Source: CAXGUU01 sp964012875 | GTDB lineage: Bacteria > Pseudomonadota > Gammaproteobacteria > Ga0077536 | Assembly (NCBI GenBank): GCA_964012875.1 | Contig: CAXGUU010000025.1 | Location: 1-19,200 of the forward strand | Length of the DNA: 19,200 nucleotides | Direction: 5' to 3' | Part shown: positions 1 to 7,520 of the stretch, in pieces | Numbering within the stretch: position 1 is the first letter of the stretch | Layout of the letters: each line of letters opens with the position of its first letter | Made by a program: the position numbers and the translations under genes | The notes under the pieces: generated by a model | Told to the model about the DNA's origin: nothing | Seen by the model: the letters and a program-made list of their open reading frames with translations, nothing else | Databases searched by the model: none

Positions 1-1
1 C

Positions 2-793
2 GACCGCGGCGAAGACGCGCTTATCATTTACGATGATCTGACCAAGCAGGCATGGGCTTACCGCCAGGTCTCGCTGCTACTGCGCCGTCCTCCGGGTCGC
101 GAAGCATATCCCGGTGATGTGTTCTACCTGCACTCACGCCTGCTCGAGCGCGCTGCCCGCATCAATGCCGACTACGTGGAAAAGATTACGAACGGTGAGG
201 TCAAGGGACAAACCGGCTCATTAACAGCATTGCCCATCATTGAAACACAGGCTGGCGACGTTTCTGCATTCGTTCCAACCAATGTCATTTCAATCACCGA
301 TGGCCAGATTTACCTGGAAACCGATCTGTTCAACTCCGGCTTTCGTCCCGCCATCAACGCGGGCCTTTCCGTGTCGCGTGTCGGTGGCGCTGCACAGACG
401 TCAATCATCAAAAAACTGGGCGGCGGTGTTCGCCTCGCTCTAGCCCAGTATCGCGAGCTGGCAGCCTTCTCACAGTTTGCCTCTGACCTCGACGAGGCAA
501 CCCGCAAGCAGCTCGAACGCGGTCAGCGTGTTATGGAGCTCATGAAGCAAAAGCAGTACACGCCGTTATCGGTCGCACACATGGCAGTCAGCCTTTACGC
601 CGTTGAACACGGTTATCTCGATGACATCGATCTTGAAAAGATCATTGATTTTGAAGCCGCGTTGCACAGTTTTTTCGATTCCTCACACAGTGACCTGATC
701 AACAACATCAATTCGAGTGGCGAATACAGCGACGATACGCAAGCGGCACTCAAGGCCGCGATCGACGACTTCAAAGCCAACCATTCCTGGTAA
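2..793 (+). CDS. atpA: ATP synthase F1 subunit alpha, C-terminal part
   Basis: This is the C-terminal half of the F1 ATP synthase alpha subunit, which forms the non-catalytic nucleotide sites of the alpha3-beta3 hexamer on the cytoplasmic face of the membrane. The reading frame is open from base 2 to a TAA stop at 791-793, giving 263 residues of roughly 513 in the family, so the N-terminal part with the Walker A site lies upstream of the window. Visible family landmarks are DRGEDALIIYDDL at the left edge, LLRRPPGREA, and GSLTALPIIETQAGDVSAF, followed by SVSRVGGAAQT and AQYRELAAFSQFASDLD. All match E. coli AtpA closely. The ATG at 119 lies inside the conserved domain and is not a real start. 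atpG follows after 18 bp, as in standard atp operons. Only the missing 5' end limits the call. Confidence 0.98.
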   Translation, partial: DRGEDALIIYDDLTKQAWAYRQVSLLLRRPPGREAYPGDVFYLHSRLLERAARINADYVEKITNGEVKGQTGSLTALPIIETQAGDVSAFVPTNVISITDGQIYLETDLFNSGFRPAINAGLSVSRVGGAAQTSIIKKLGGGVRLALAQYRELAAFSQFASDLDEATRKQLERGQRVMELMKQKQYTPLSVAHMAVSLYAVEHGYLDDIDLEKIIDFEAALHSFFDSSHSDLINNINSSGEYSDDTQAALKAAIDDFKANHSW

Positions 794-811
794 TCACGGC
801 GGGATTCGAAC

Positions 812-1672
812 ATGGCAGCAGCCAAAGAAATCCGGACCAAGATCGCCAGCGTCAAAAATACGCAAAAGATCACCAAGGCCATGGAAATGGTCGCTGCATC
901 GAAAATGCGCAAAGCGCAGGATCGCATGGCGGCGGCGCGGCCATATGCAGACAAGATGCGTAACGTGGTCGCCCATATCGCCCATGCGAATGCCGAGTAT
1001 CGACACCCATTCTTGATCGAACGTGATGTCAGCCGCATTGGTGTCATCTTGGTGTCGACCGATCGTGGTTTGTGCGGTGGATTGAACGGAAATCTATTCC
1101 GCCAGAGTTTGCGGCGGTTTCAGGAATGGGAAGACGCGGGTAAAGAAATTGACCTTGGGATAGTTGGCAACAAGGGCGTTGGGTTCTTTTCGCGTATTGG
1201 AGGACGAGTCGTCGGCCAGGCGACCCAGCTCGGTGACGCACCCGGGCTGGAAGATCTGATTGGGACAATCAAGATCATGCTCGACGCCTATAACGAACAG
1301 AAAGTGGATCGGGTTTACCTCGTGTTCAACGAGTTTGTAAATCGGATGACACAGTCCCCGAAATTCGAACAGCTGCTACCGCTGGTGCCGGAAGAAACCG
1401 ATGATCTTTCCCATCATTGGGATTACCTCTATGAGCCGGAAGCACAACCAGTGATGGACCAGTTGCTGTCCCGTTACATCGAGTCATTGGTGTATCAGGG
1501 TGTGGTAGAGAATATCGCCTGCGAGCAGGCCGCTCGCATGGTCGCGATGAAGGCGGCATCAGATAATGCCGGCAAGCTCATTGATGAGCTTCAATTGATT
1601 TACAACAAGGCGCGCCAGGCTGCTATTACGCAAGAGCTGTCTGAGATTGTCAGCGGCGCCGCGGCAGTTTGA
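812..1672 (+). CDS. atpG: ATP synthase F1 subunit gamma
   Basis: Gamma is the central rotating stalk of F1 that couples proton flow through Fo to ATP synthesis in the beta subunits. The 286-residue product is almost exactly the length of the E. coli protein (287). It begins with the conserved KEIRTKIASVKNTQKITKAM helix and has VSTDRGLCGGLN near residue 80. It ends with the C-terminal helix carrying QEAARMVAMK-like sequence (here EQAARMVAMKAASDNA) and the terminal TQELSEIVSGAAAV. The N- and C-terminal helices form the coiled coil inside the alpha3-beta3 ring. The ATG at 812 is supported by the match to the family N terminus, although no strong Shine-Dalgarno is visible. It sits 18 bp after atpA and 60 bp before atpD, in the usual operon order. 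Confidence 0.98.
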   Translation: MAAAKEIRTKIASVKNTQKITKAMEMVAASKMRKAQDRMAAARPYADKMRNVVAHIAHANAEYRHPFLIERDVSRIGVILVSTDRGLCGGLNGNLFRQSLRRFQEWEDAGKEIDLGIVGNKGVGFFSRIGGRVVGQATQLGDAPGLEDLIGTIKIMLDAYNEQKVDRVYLVFNEFVNRMTQSPKFEQLLPLVPEETDDLSHHWDYLYEPEAQPVMDQLLSRYIESLVYQGVVENIACEQAARMVAMKAASDNAGKLIDELQLIYNKARQAAITQELSEIVSGAAAV

Positions 1673-1732
1673 TGCTGTTCGCATAGTTTTTAGTTTGATC
1701 ATAAGTTAAGTCGACTGAGAGGAACTTCAACG

Positions 1733-3130
1733 ATGAGTTCTGGAGACGTGGTACAAGTCATTGGCGCGGTGGTAGACGTCAAGTTTCCTACCGATTCGGT
1801 GCCGAAAATCTATAACGCCCTAAATATCGAAAACAGCGAGATTGTGCTCGAGGTTCAGCAGCAGCTGGGCGACGGTGTGGTCCGAACGATCGCACTGGGC
1901 TCGACCGACGGTTTACGCCGGGGCATGGTTGCGCAAAACACCGGCGACGGCATCACCGTCCCCGTCGGTATTAAGACGCTGGGCCGAATAATGAATGTAC
2001 TTGGCGATCCGATTGACGAGTGCGGCCCGATTGGTGAAGAAGAACGCATGACTATTCACCGCGAGGCGCCGAAGTTTGTCGATTTGTCGCCAGCCACCGA
2101 ACTGCTTGAAACGGGCATCAAGGTGATCGATCTGATTTGTCCTTTTGCCAAGGGCGGCAAGATTGGTTTATTTGGTGGCGCCGGCGTTGGCAAGACAGTC
2201 AACATGATGGAACTCATTAACAACATTGCGACCGAGCACTCGGGGCTTTCAGTGTTTACCGGCGTCGGCGAGCGAACCCGCGAAGGCAACGATTTCTACC
2301 ACGAGATGCAGGAAGCCGGCGTTGTTAATGTCGACGAGTTTGAGAAATCTAAAGTCGCTATGGTCTACGGTCAGATGAACGAGCCGCCCGGTAACCGTCT
2401 GAGAGTTGCCTTGACGGGTCTGACAATGGCCGAAAAATTTCGCGATGAAGGGCGTGACGTGTTGCTGTTCATCGATAACATTTACCGTTACACACTGGCC
2501 GGTGTCGAGGTGTCGGCGCTGCTTGGCCGTATGCCATCTGCCGTGGGCTATCAACCGACGCTTGCCGAGGAAATGGGGCGCCTGCAGGAACGTATTACCT
2601 CGACCAAAACCGGATCGATTACCTCGATCCAGGCGGTCTACGTGCCTGCGGATGACTTGACCGATCCGTCCCCCGCCACGACCTTTGCCCACCTCGACGC
2701 AACAGTCGTATTATCGAGGCAGATTGCGGAACTCGGCATCTACCCGGCCGTGGATCCGCTGGATTCGACCAGCCGGCAGCTCGATCCGCTGGTCGTCGGA
2801 CAAGAACACTATGACACCGCACGAGATGTCCAGAATACGCTTCAGCGCTACAAAGAATTGCGTGACATCATTGCGATTCTCGGTATGGACGAACTGTCAG
2901 AAGAAGACAAACTGACCGTTGCGCGCGCCCGCAAGATTCAGCGGTTCCTGTCACAACCTTTTAACGTTGCTGAAGTATTTACCGGCTCCCCTGGTAAATA
3001 CGTCCCGCTGAAAGACACCATTTCCGGGTTCCAGGCCATTGTGAACGGCGAGCATGACGATTTGCCGGAACAGGCTTTCTACATGGTCGGATCTATCGAA
3101 GAGGCCCGCGAAAAGGCCAAGTCGATTTAG
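1733..3130 (+). CDS. atpD: ATP synthase F1 subunit beta
   Basis: Beta is the catalytic subunit of F1, which makes ATP from ADP and phosphate. At 465 residues it matches the usual family length (E. coli 460). The Walker A loop GGAGVGKT is at about 148-155, the catalytic glutamate lies in GVGERTREGNDF near residue 180, and the Walker B strand is LLFID near 244-248. The DELSEED segment that contacts gamma is at about 386-392. The N-terminal beta-barrel (residues 1-80) and the C terminus QAFYMVGSIEEAREKAK are complete. A purine-rich GAGAGGAA-like ribosome site lies about 10 bases before the ATG. The 60-bp gap from atpG is normal for internal atp spacing. No missing residues or frameshifts were seen. 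Confidence 0.99.
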   Translation: MSSGDVVQVIGAVVDVKFPTDSVPKIYNALNIENSEIVLEVQQQLGDGVVRTIALGSTDGLRRGMVAQNTGDGITVPVGIKTLGRIMNVLGDPIDECGPIGEEERMTIHREAPKFVDLSPATELLETGIKVIDLICPFAKGGKIGLFGGAGVGKTVNMMELINNIATEHSGLSVFTGVGERTREGNDFYHEMQEAGVVNVDEFEKSKVAMVYGQMNEPPGNRLRVALTGLTMAEKFRDEGRDVLLFIDNIYRYTLAGVEVSALLGRMPSAVGYQPTLAEEMGRLQERITSTKTGSITSIQAVYVPADDLTDPSPATTFAHLDATVVLSRQIAELGIYPAVDPLDSTSRQLDPLVVGQEHYDTARDVQNTLQRYKELRDIIAILGMDELSEEDKLTVARARKIQRFLSQPFNVAEVFTGSPGKYVPLKDTISGFQAIVNGEHDDLPEQAFYMVGSIEEAREKAKSI

Positions 3131-3151
3131 TACCATTGGGAGTACGGCGAT

Positions 3152-3577
3152 ATGGCAATGACAGTTCACGTCGACATCGTCAGCGCTGAGCGGGAAATCT
3201 TTTCCGGCCAGGCTGAGATGATATTCGCACCTGCCGTAATGGGCGAGGTCGGTATAGCGCCGGGTCATGCACCCCTATTGACCAGGCTCGGTCCGGGTGA
3301 AGTGCGTTTGAAGCTTTCTGAGGGCAAGGACTCCGCCTTTTACATTTCGGGCGGCATGTTGGAGGTTCAACCGCGTGTCGTTACGATACTGTCTGACACG
3401 GCAGAGCGGGCTGAAGATCTAGACGAAGCGCAGGTTTTGAAGGCAAAAGAAGATGCAGAACAGGCATTGGCCGACGGCGAAGCGGCCATTGATTACGCTA
3501 AAGCGCGCGCGGAACTGGCCGAAACCATCGCCCAGTTGCAAACGATTGAGAGGTTGCGGCGTCGGGGCGGACGCTGA
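3152..3577 (+). CDS. atpC: ATP synthase F1 subunit epsilon
   Basis: Epsilon is the small stalk subunit that binds gamma and the c-ring and can inhibit ATP hydrolysis through its C-terminal helices. The 141-residue product opens with MAMTVHVDIVSAEREIFSG, close to the E. coli N terminus. It carries GEVGIAPGHAPLLT and the ISGGMLEVQP strand of the N-terminal beta-sandwich (about residues 1-85). The rest is an alanine- and glutamate-rich helical hairpin ending in an arginine-rich tail. It starts 21 bp after the atpD stop and is the last gene of the operon: an intrinsic terminator begins 22 bp after its stop. Family length is 130-145, so it is complete. Confidence 0.98.
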   Translation: MAMTVHVDIVSAEREIFSGQAEMIFAPAVMGEVGIAPGHAPLLTRLGPGEVRLKLSEGKDSAFYISGGMLEVQPRVVTILSDTAERAEDLDEAQVLKAKEDAEQALADGEAAIDYAKARAELAETIAQLQTIERLRRRGGR

Positions 3578-3598
3578 CTCCACTTTTTACCGTTACAT

Positions 3599-3627
3599 CG
3601 CCGGCGTTATGCCGGCGTTTTCGTTTT
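3599..3627 (+). terminator. Intrinsic terminator of the atp operon
   Basis: A perfect 7-bp GC stem CGCCGGC (3599-3605) pairs with GCCGGCG (3611-3617) across a five-base loop, followed by TTTTCGTTTT. It starts 22 bp after the atpC stop and 58 bp lie between it and the glmU start. This is the textbook position and shape for a rho-independent terminator, and it suggests that glmU has its own promoter or lives on partial readthrough. Confidence 0.85.
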
Positions 3628-3684
3628 AGCGGGCGGATAAGCATGGTCGCTTGCGCAGACGCTGAATAATCGGGAGAGGTGCAT

Positions 3685-5049
3685 ATGGGGATTGAAGTTG
3701 TCGTACTCGCGGCGGGCCAGGGCAAGCGAATGTTTTCGGATCTCCCTAAAGTACTGCATCGCGTGGCTGGCAAGCCAATGGTCGAACATGTGCTCGATTG
3801 CGCTGCCGACCTCTCGGAGTGTTCACCGATCATTGTGTACGGACACGGTGGCAGCCGGCTGCAGGAAGACTTGGCACATCGGGACCTGAGATGGGCGGAA
3901 CAGGCCGAACAACTCGGCACTGGCCACGCGGTACAACAAACGCTATCCCTGCTCGAAGATGACGCCATGGTGCTCATTCTCTATGGCGACGTTCCGCTGA
4001 TCAGAGTACAGACGCTTGAGGCCCTGATGGAAGCCGCGGCACCCAGTGGATTCGCCGTTTTAACTGCAATGAAGGAAAACCCGACTGGTTACGGGCGCAT
4101 TGTTCGCTCTGAATCTGGCAGTTTTGAACGCATCGTTGAACACAAGGATGCCAGTGCTGATGAGCAAAGAATCAATGAAATCAACGCCGGGATCATGGCA
4201 CTGTCAGCGGCGTTGCTAAAACGCTGGATTCCGACACTGCAAAACGACAATGCTCAAGGTGAGTACTATCTCACCGACTGCGTAGCGCTCGCCGTCGCCG
4301 AGGGACTCGATGTCGGAAGCACGATCCTGGAGGATGCGGACGAGGCCATGGGGGTTAACAACCGACGGCAGCTTGCCTATGTCGAACAGGTCTACAGAGC
4401 GCGCGTTGCCAACGCCCTGATGGATACGGGTGTGACCTTGATCGACCCCGCTCGAATCGATGTTCGCGGATCGCTTTCCTGCGGGCGTGACGTGGTGATC
4501 GACGCTAACGTACTTTTCGAGGGTAACGTCGTTCTCGGGGACGGCGTTCGTATTGGTCCAAATACCGTGATTCGTGATGCGCAACTGGGCACCGGCAGCG
4601 AAGTTTTGTCCCACTGTGTAATCGAGTCGGCGACCGTTGGAAAAGGCGCGCGTATCGGCCCGTTCGCCCGACTTCGCCCGGAAGCAAGGCTGGCAAACGA
4701 TGTACACATCGGGAATTTCGTCGAGATTAAGAAATCAGACATTGGTGATGGCAGCAAGGTCAACCACCTGGCATACGTCGGCGATGCTGAAGTGGGTAGG
4801 CGTGTTAACGTTGGTGCGGGTACGATTACCTGCAACTATGACGGCGCGTTCAAACACAAAACCGTGCTGGAAGACGATGTCTTCGTCGGTTCTGACACGC
4901 AACTGGTCGCTCCGGTAACGGTTGGACGCGGTGTCACGATCGGCGCGGGAACAACGGTGACCGATGATGTAGAGCCTGAACGGCTGGTCATCAGTCGTGT
5001 TCGACAAAGATCCATTTCGGGTTGGGAGCGGCCGCGGAAAAAAAAGTAA
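3685..5049 (+). CDS. glmU: Bifunctional GlmU: GlcN-1-P acetyltransferase / UDP-GlcNAc pyrophosphorylase
   Basis: GlmU carries out the last two steps to UDP-GlcNAc, the precursor of peptidoglycan and lipid A. It acetylates glucosamine-1-phosphate with acetyl-CoA and then transfers UMP from UTP. The 454-residue product has the N-terminal Rossmann-like uridyltransferase with LAAGQGKRM (8-16) and YGDVPL (100-105), then GYGRIV and NEINAGI. The C-terminal left-handed beta-helix (about 250-440) has many hexapeptide turns, the catalytic histidine in VNHLAYVGDAEVG (H361) and GAGTITCNYDG. I start at ATG 3685, five bases after GGGAGAGG at 3672-3679. A GTG two codons earlier falls in the ribosome site. 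An atp operon followed by glmU is a common gammaproteobacterial order, but the usual glmS partner is not next here; an rraA homologue follows 61 bp later. Confidence 0.97.
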   Translation: MGIEVVVLAAGQGKRMFSDLPKVLHRVAGKPMVEHVLDCAADLSECSPIIVYGHGGSRLQEDLAHRDLRWAEQAEQLGTGHAVQQTLSLLEDDAMVLILYGDVPLIRVQTLEALMEAAAPSGFAVLTAMKENPTGYGRIVRSESGSFERIVEHKDASADEQRINEINAGIMALSAALLKRWIPTLQNDNAQGEYYLTDCVALAVAEGLDVGSTILEDADEAMGVNNRRQLAYVEQVYRARVANALMDTGVTLIDPARIDVRGSLSCGRDVVIDANVLFEGNVVLGDGVRIGPNTVIRDAQLGTGSEVLSHCVIESATVGKGARIGPFARLRPEARLANDVHIGNFVEIKKSDIGDGSKVNHLAYVGDAEVGRRVNVGAGTITCNYDGAFKHKTVLEDDVFVGSDTQLVAPVTVGRGVTIGAGTTVTDDVEPERLVISRVRQRSISGWERPRKKK

Positions 5050-5110
5050 TCGTAAATTGCCGACCAGACAGATTTAAACTGCAACTTAGAGAGGTTTCCT
5101 GGAGAACGTT

Positions 5111-5590
5111 ATGACAGCAACAGCTGATTTGTATGACGAACACGGTGAAGCATTGCAGGTGCTCGCTCCGATTTTCTCGGATTTTGGCGGCGTGATTTCC
5201 TTTGCCGGACCGGTAAGCACGGTCAAGGTATTCGAGGATAATTCACTGGTTCGTTCAGCCCTCGAAGAACCGGGGGAAGGGCGCGTGTTGGTCGTCGATG
5301 GTGGTGCATCAATGAGGTGCGCGCTGGTTGGCGACAATCTGGCGTTACTCGGGCGCGACAACGACTGGGCCGGCATTGTCGTCTATGGTTGCATTCGCGA
5401 CGCGGGGCCAATAGGCGAAATCGCAATCGGCCTTAAAGCGATGGCGACCAACCCGCGCAAAAGCGTCAAGAAGGACCAGGGTGAGCGCGACGTTTCGGTG
5501 CGTTTTGCGGACGCCGTCATCGAGCCTGGGCAGTATTTGTATGCGGACCAAGACGGAATCGTGATCGCCCCGACCAGCCTCACAACCTAA
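5111..5590 (+). CDS. rraA: RraA family protein (RNase E regulator RraA or HMG/CHA-aldolase type)
   Basis: In E. coli, RraA is a trimeric ring protein that binds RNase E and inhibits its activity. Close relatives are divalent-metal aldolases acting on 4-hydroxy-4-methyl-2-oxoglutarate. The 159-residue product matches E. coli RraA (161) along its length: IFSDFGGVISFAGP, the VKVFEDNSLV stretch, GEGRVLVVDGGASMR, and YADQDGIVIAP near the end. The start is supported by GGAG at 5101-5104, six bases before the ATG. One detail differs from E. coli RraA: where that has R-Q after the VIYG strand, this protein has R96-D97, the pair seen in active aldolases. The acidic residue usually three positions after that Asp in aldolases is a proline here. 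Regulator is the likelier role; aldolase activity is not excluded. The nitrilase gene follows 10 bp later. Confidence 0.88.
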   Translation: MTATADLYDEHGEALQVLAPIFSDFGGVISFAGPVSTVKVFEDNSLVRSALEEPGEGRVLVVDGGASMRCALVGDNLALLGRDNDWAGIVVYGCIRDAGPIGEIAIGLKAMATNPRKSVKKDQGERDVSVRFADAVIEPGQYLYADQDGIVIAPTSLTT

Positions 5591-5600
5591 GGGTCTTACG

Positions 5601-6428
5601 ATGTCTTCTTTTAAGGTTGCCTGCATCCAGAACTGCGCTTCTGATGACTTGAACGCCAATCTGGATGAAGCGGAAGCTTTAATCAGGAAGGCGGCGACGG
5701 CAGGTGCAGAATTCATCCTGACGCCAGAGTTCTACTGCCTCCTTCAACCGAGCGATAGCGAATACTTTTCCGCGGGCTTCGACGAGACGGAACACCCGGC
5801 CTTAAACCGCGCGGTCGATCTGGTGAAAGATGTCGGGTGCTGGTTGCTGCTGGGTTCGATTCCAGTCAGGGCGGAAAATCACAAGGTTCGCAATTGCAGC
5901 TACCTGCTAGCGCCGGATGGTGAGATTACGGCCAGATACGACAAAATTCATCTGTTTGACGTTGCCATAAAGGATGGGCAGCAGTACAAGGAGTCCAGCA
6001 GCGTAGTTCCGGGCGACACTGCCGTTGTTGCCCCGACCCCATGGGGGAAGATCGGCATGTCGATTTGTTATGATCTCAGGTTCCCCCATCTTTACCGATT
6101 GTTGGCTCAGAATGGAGCGGCCTTCCTTAGCGTTCCAGCCGCGTTCACTGCAAAAACAGGAACCGCCCACTGGCATGCTTTGATTCGCGCCCGTGCGATT
6201 GAAACGGGATGCTTCGTTTTCGCGCCCGGTCAATGCGGCGAACGCTCCTGGGGTCGCCGAACCTACGGGCATTCTCTCATTGTCGACCCCTGGGGCGACG
6301 TACTCGCCGATGGTGGTGAAGATACAGGCATTATCTGTGCTGACATTGAGCCATCCGAAGTTGAGCGGATCAGGCGTATGATTCCGGCCTTGGATCACGA
6401 CAGAAATATTGAGGTGCTCTCTGTCTGA
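5601..6428 (+). CDS. Carbon-nitrogen hydrolase (Nit1/Nit2-type amidase)
   Basis: This is a nitrilase-superfamily amidase of the Nit branch. These cytosolic enzymes hydrolyse omega-amides such as deaminated glutathione or alpha-ketoglutaramate. The 275-residue protein shows the whole catalytic Glu-Lys-Cys triad: E43 in LTPEF, K115 in YDKIHLFDV, and C156 in SICYDLRFPHLYR. Further support is SVPAAFTAKTGTAHWHALIRARAIE, read here in its parts SVPAAFT and HWHALIRARAIE, and GHSLIVDPWG near the C terminus. Length fits the family (260-290). AAGGG at 5589-5593, overlapping the rraA stop, sits seven bases before the ATG, so it is probably cotranscribed with rraA. The YDKIHLFDV and CYDLRFP blocks resemble deaminated-glutathione amidases (metabolite repair), but the exact substrate cannot be read from sequence. 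The next gene begins 77 bp on. Confidence 0.93.
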   Translation: MSSFKVACIQNCASDDLNANLDEAEALIRKAATAGAEFILTPEFYCLLQPSDSEYFSAGFDETEHPALNRAVDLVKDVGCWLLLGSIPVRAENHKVRNCSYLLAPDGEITARYDKIHLFDVAIKDGQQYKESSSVVPGDTAVVAPTPWGKIGMSICYDLRFPHLYRLLAQNGAAFLSVPAAFTAKTGTAHWHALIRARAIETGCFVFAPGQCGERSWGRRTYGHSLIVDPWGDVLADGGEDTGIICADIEPSEVERIRRMIPALDHDRNIEVLSV

Positions 6429-6505
6429 TGCGCGATTCAGGGGCAGTTCATCCGCTATAGTTAAGCTGTGTGCAGCTCGTAACGACCAATATTTTGAGCC
6501 TACCG

Positions 6506-6796
6506 ATGAACCTGATGCACTGGCGACAGCGCTTTGCCTGGACGGCCAGTGATGACCACGCTTTCGGAAATGCAGCACTGGGTTGCGTTTTGTTGATGGT
6601 TACCTCGCTGCCGATGAACGCTGCGGCTCAGGCTAACGACGCTGGCGCTGCCGCGCGCAAGGCAGCAGAATTGACGGGCGGTCGCATTGTTGACGTTCAA
6701 ACGTCGACGGACAATGGCGACACCGTTTACATGGTTAAAGTGTTGATGGAAGATGGTCGCGTTAAAGTTGTATCGGTTCCCGGTGTTGGTCCCTGA
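6506..6796 (+). CDS. Small exported PepSY-domain protein
   Basis: This is a small protein with one PepSY-like domain, probably periplasmic. Counting from the ATG at 6506 it has 96 residues. A basic n-region (MHWRQRF) is followed by a hydrophobic stretch near residues 22-34 and an Ala-rich cleavage site around NAAAQA. The mature part of about 54 residues has an ARKAAELTGGRIVDVQ helix-strand and a VYMVKVLMEDGRVKVVSV strand pair, the usual PepSY pattern. The start is uncertain: GTG 6470 and ATG 6515 are also in frame and none has a good ribosome site. The response-regulator gene starts 8 bp after the stop, so the three genes 6506-8876 look like one operon. PepSY domains near two-component systems are often thought to act on periplasmic ligands or proteases; for this protein that is inference. 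Confidence 0.75.
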   Translation: MNLMHWRQRFAWTASDDHAFGNAALGCVLLMVTSLPMNAAAQANDAGAAARKAAELTGGRIVDVQTSTDNGDTVYMVKVLMEDGRVKVVSVPGVGP

Positions 6797-6804
6797 GTAC
6801 CTCC

Positions 6805-7494
6805 GTGCGGATTCTGGTTGTCGAAGACGAACCCACGCTCCGCGAGCAACTTATCGACGTTCTGCGGCGCGAAGGATACGCGGTCGATGGTGCCGGTAAC
6901 GCCGAGGAGGGCGAGTACCTCGGCATGGAATACCCAATCGATGCGGCCATTGTAGATATTGGTCTGCCTGATCGTCCCGGCGTTGAGGTAATCGCGAACT
7001 GGCGGCAGGCGCGTAAGGCGTTCCCGGTCTTGATTCTGACAGCCCGAGGGCGCTGGGAGGATAAGGTCGAGGGCCTGGAAATCGGTGCCGACGATTATCT
7101 AGTCAAGCCGTTTCATACCGAGGAAATGCTGGCACGGCTACGTGCGCTGCTCAGGCGGGAGAGCGGCTACAGCACGTCGCAAATTGATTGCGGCCCACTG
7201 ACTATGGATTTGAGGGCCAAGCACGTAACCGTCGAAGCGGCTAGGGTGGAGCTGACGGCCCTGGAATATAAGGTGCTAGAGTTTCTTATGCTTCGTGCGG
7301 GGCAAGTGTTGTCGAAGTCAGACCTTACCGAGCACCTGTACGAAGATGATGACGAACGCGACAGCAACGTACTTGAAGTCATTATTGGGCGTTTGCGGAA
7401 GAAAATTGATCCAGAACGCCTGCTCGAACCGATCGAAACGATTCGGGGGCAGGGCTATCGCTTGCGTTTTCCGCGTAACGAGGGTGCGCAGTAG
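6805..7494 (+). CDS. OmpR/PhoP-type response regulator
   Basis: This is a DNA-binding response regulator of the OmpR family, phosphorylated by the sensor kinase encoded next. The 229-residue protein has a receiver domain (1-120) with acidic E7-D8, phosphoacceptor D51 in AAIVDIGLPD, T79 in LILTAR, and K101 in DDYLVKPFH. A winged-helix output domain (about 125-222) carries LTALEYKVLEFL, the RDSNVLEVIIGRLRKKI recognition-helix region, and the end motif TIRGQGYRL. GRWEDKVEGL and the overall layout resemble PhoP (Mg2+/envelope stress) more than other branches. The start is GTG 6805, giving a normal MRILVVEDE N terminus, 8 bp after the PepSY gene, with no clear Shine-Dalgarno, so translational coupling is likely. 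The kinase begins 26 bp downstream. I leave the symbol blank because the signal is unknown. Confidence 0.95.
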   Translation: MRILVVEDEPTLREQLIDVLRREGYAVDGAGNAEEGEYLGMEYPIDAAIVDIGLPDRPGVEVIANWRQARKAFPVLILTARGRWEDKVEGLEIGADDYLVKPFHTEEMLARLRALLRRESGYSTSQIDCGPLTMDLRAKHVTVEAARVELTALEYKVLEFLMLRAGQVLSKSDLTEHLYEDDDERDSNVLEVIIGRLRKKIDPERLLEPIETIRGQGYRLRFPRNEGAQ

Positions 7495-7520
7495 CGTGTC
7501 CGACAATTGGCTCGTCGGCA

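Noticed and set aside
613..1047. A 144-codon minus-strand open frame over the atpA-atpG junction
   Set aside because: It overlaps two conserved genes and has no ribosome site or known motif.
2249..2692. A 147-codon minus-strand open frame within atpD
   Set aside because: It lies inside a highly conserved coding region and shows no family pattern; a shadow frame.
5907..6578. A long open frame (223 codons) on the minus strand opposite the amidase gene
   Set aside because: It is antisense to a gene with an intact catalytic triad, has no recognisable domain or start context, and is explained by codon bias of the real gene.
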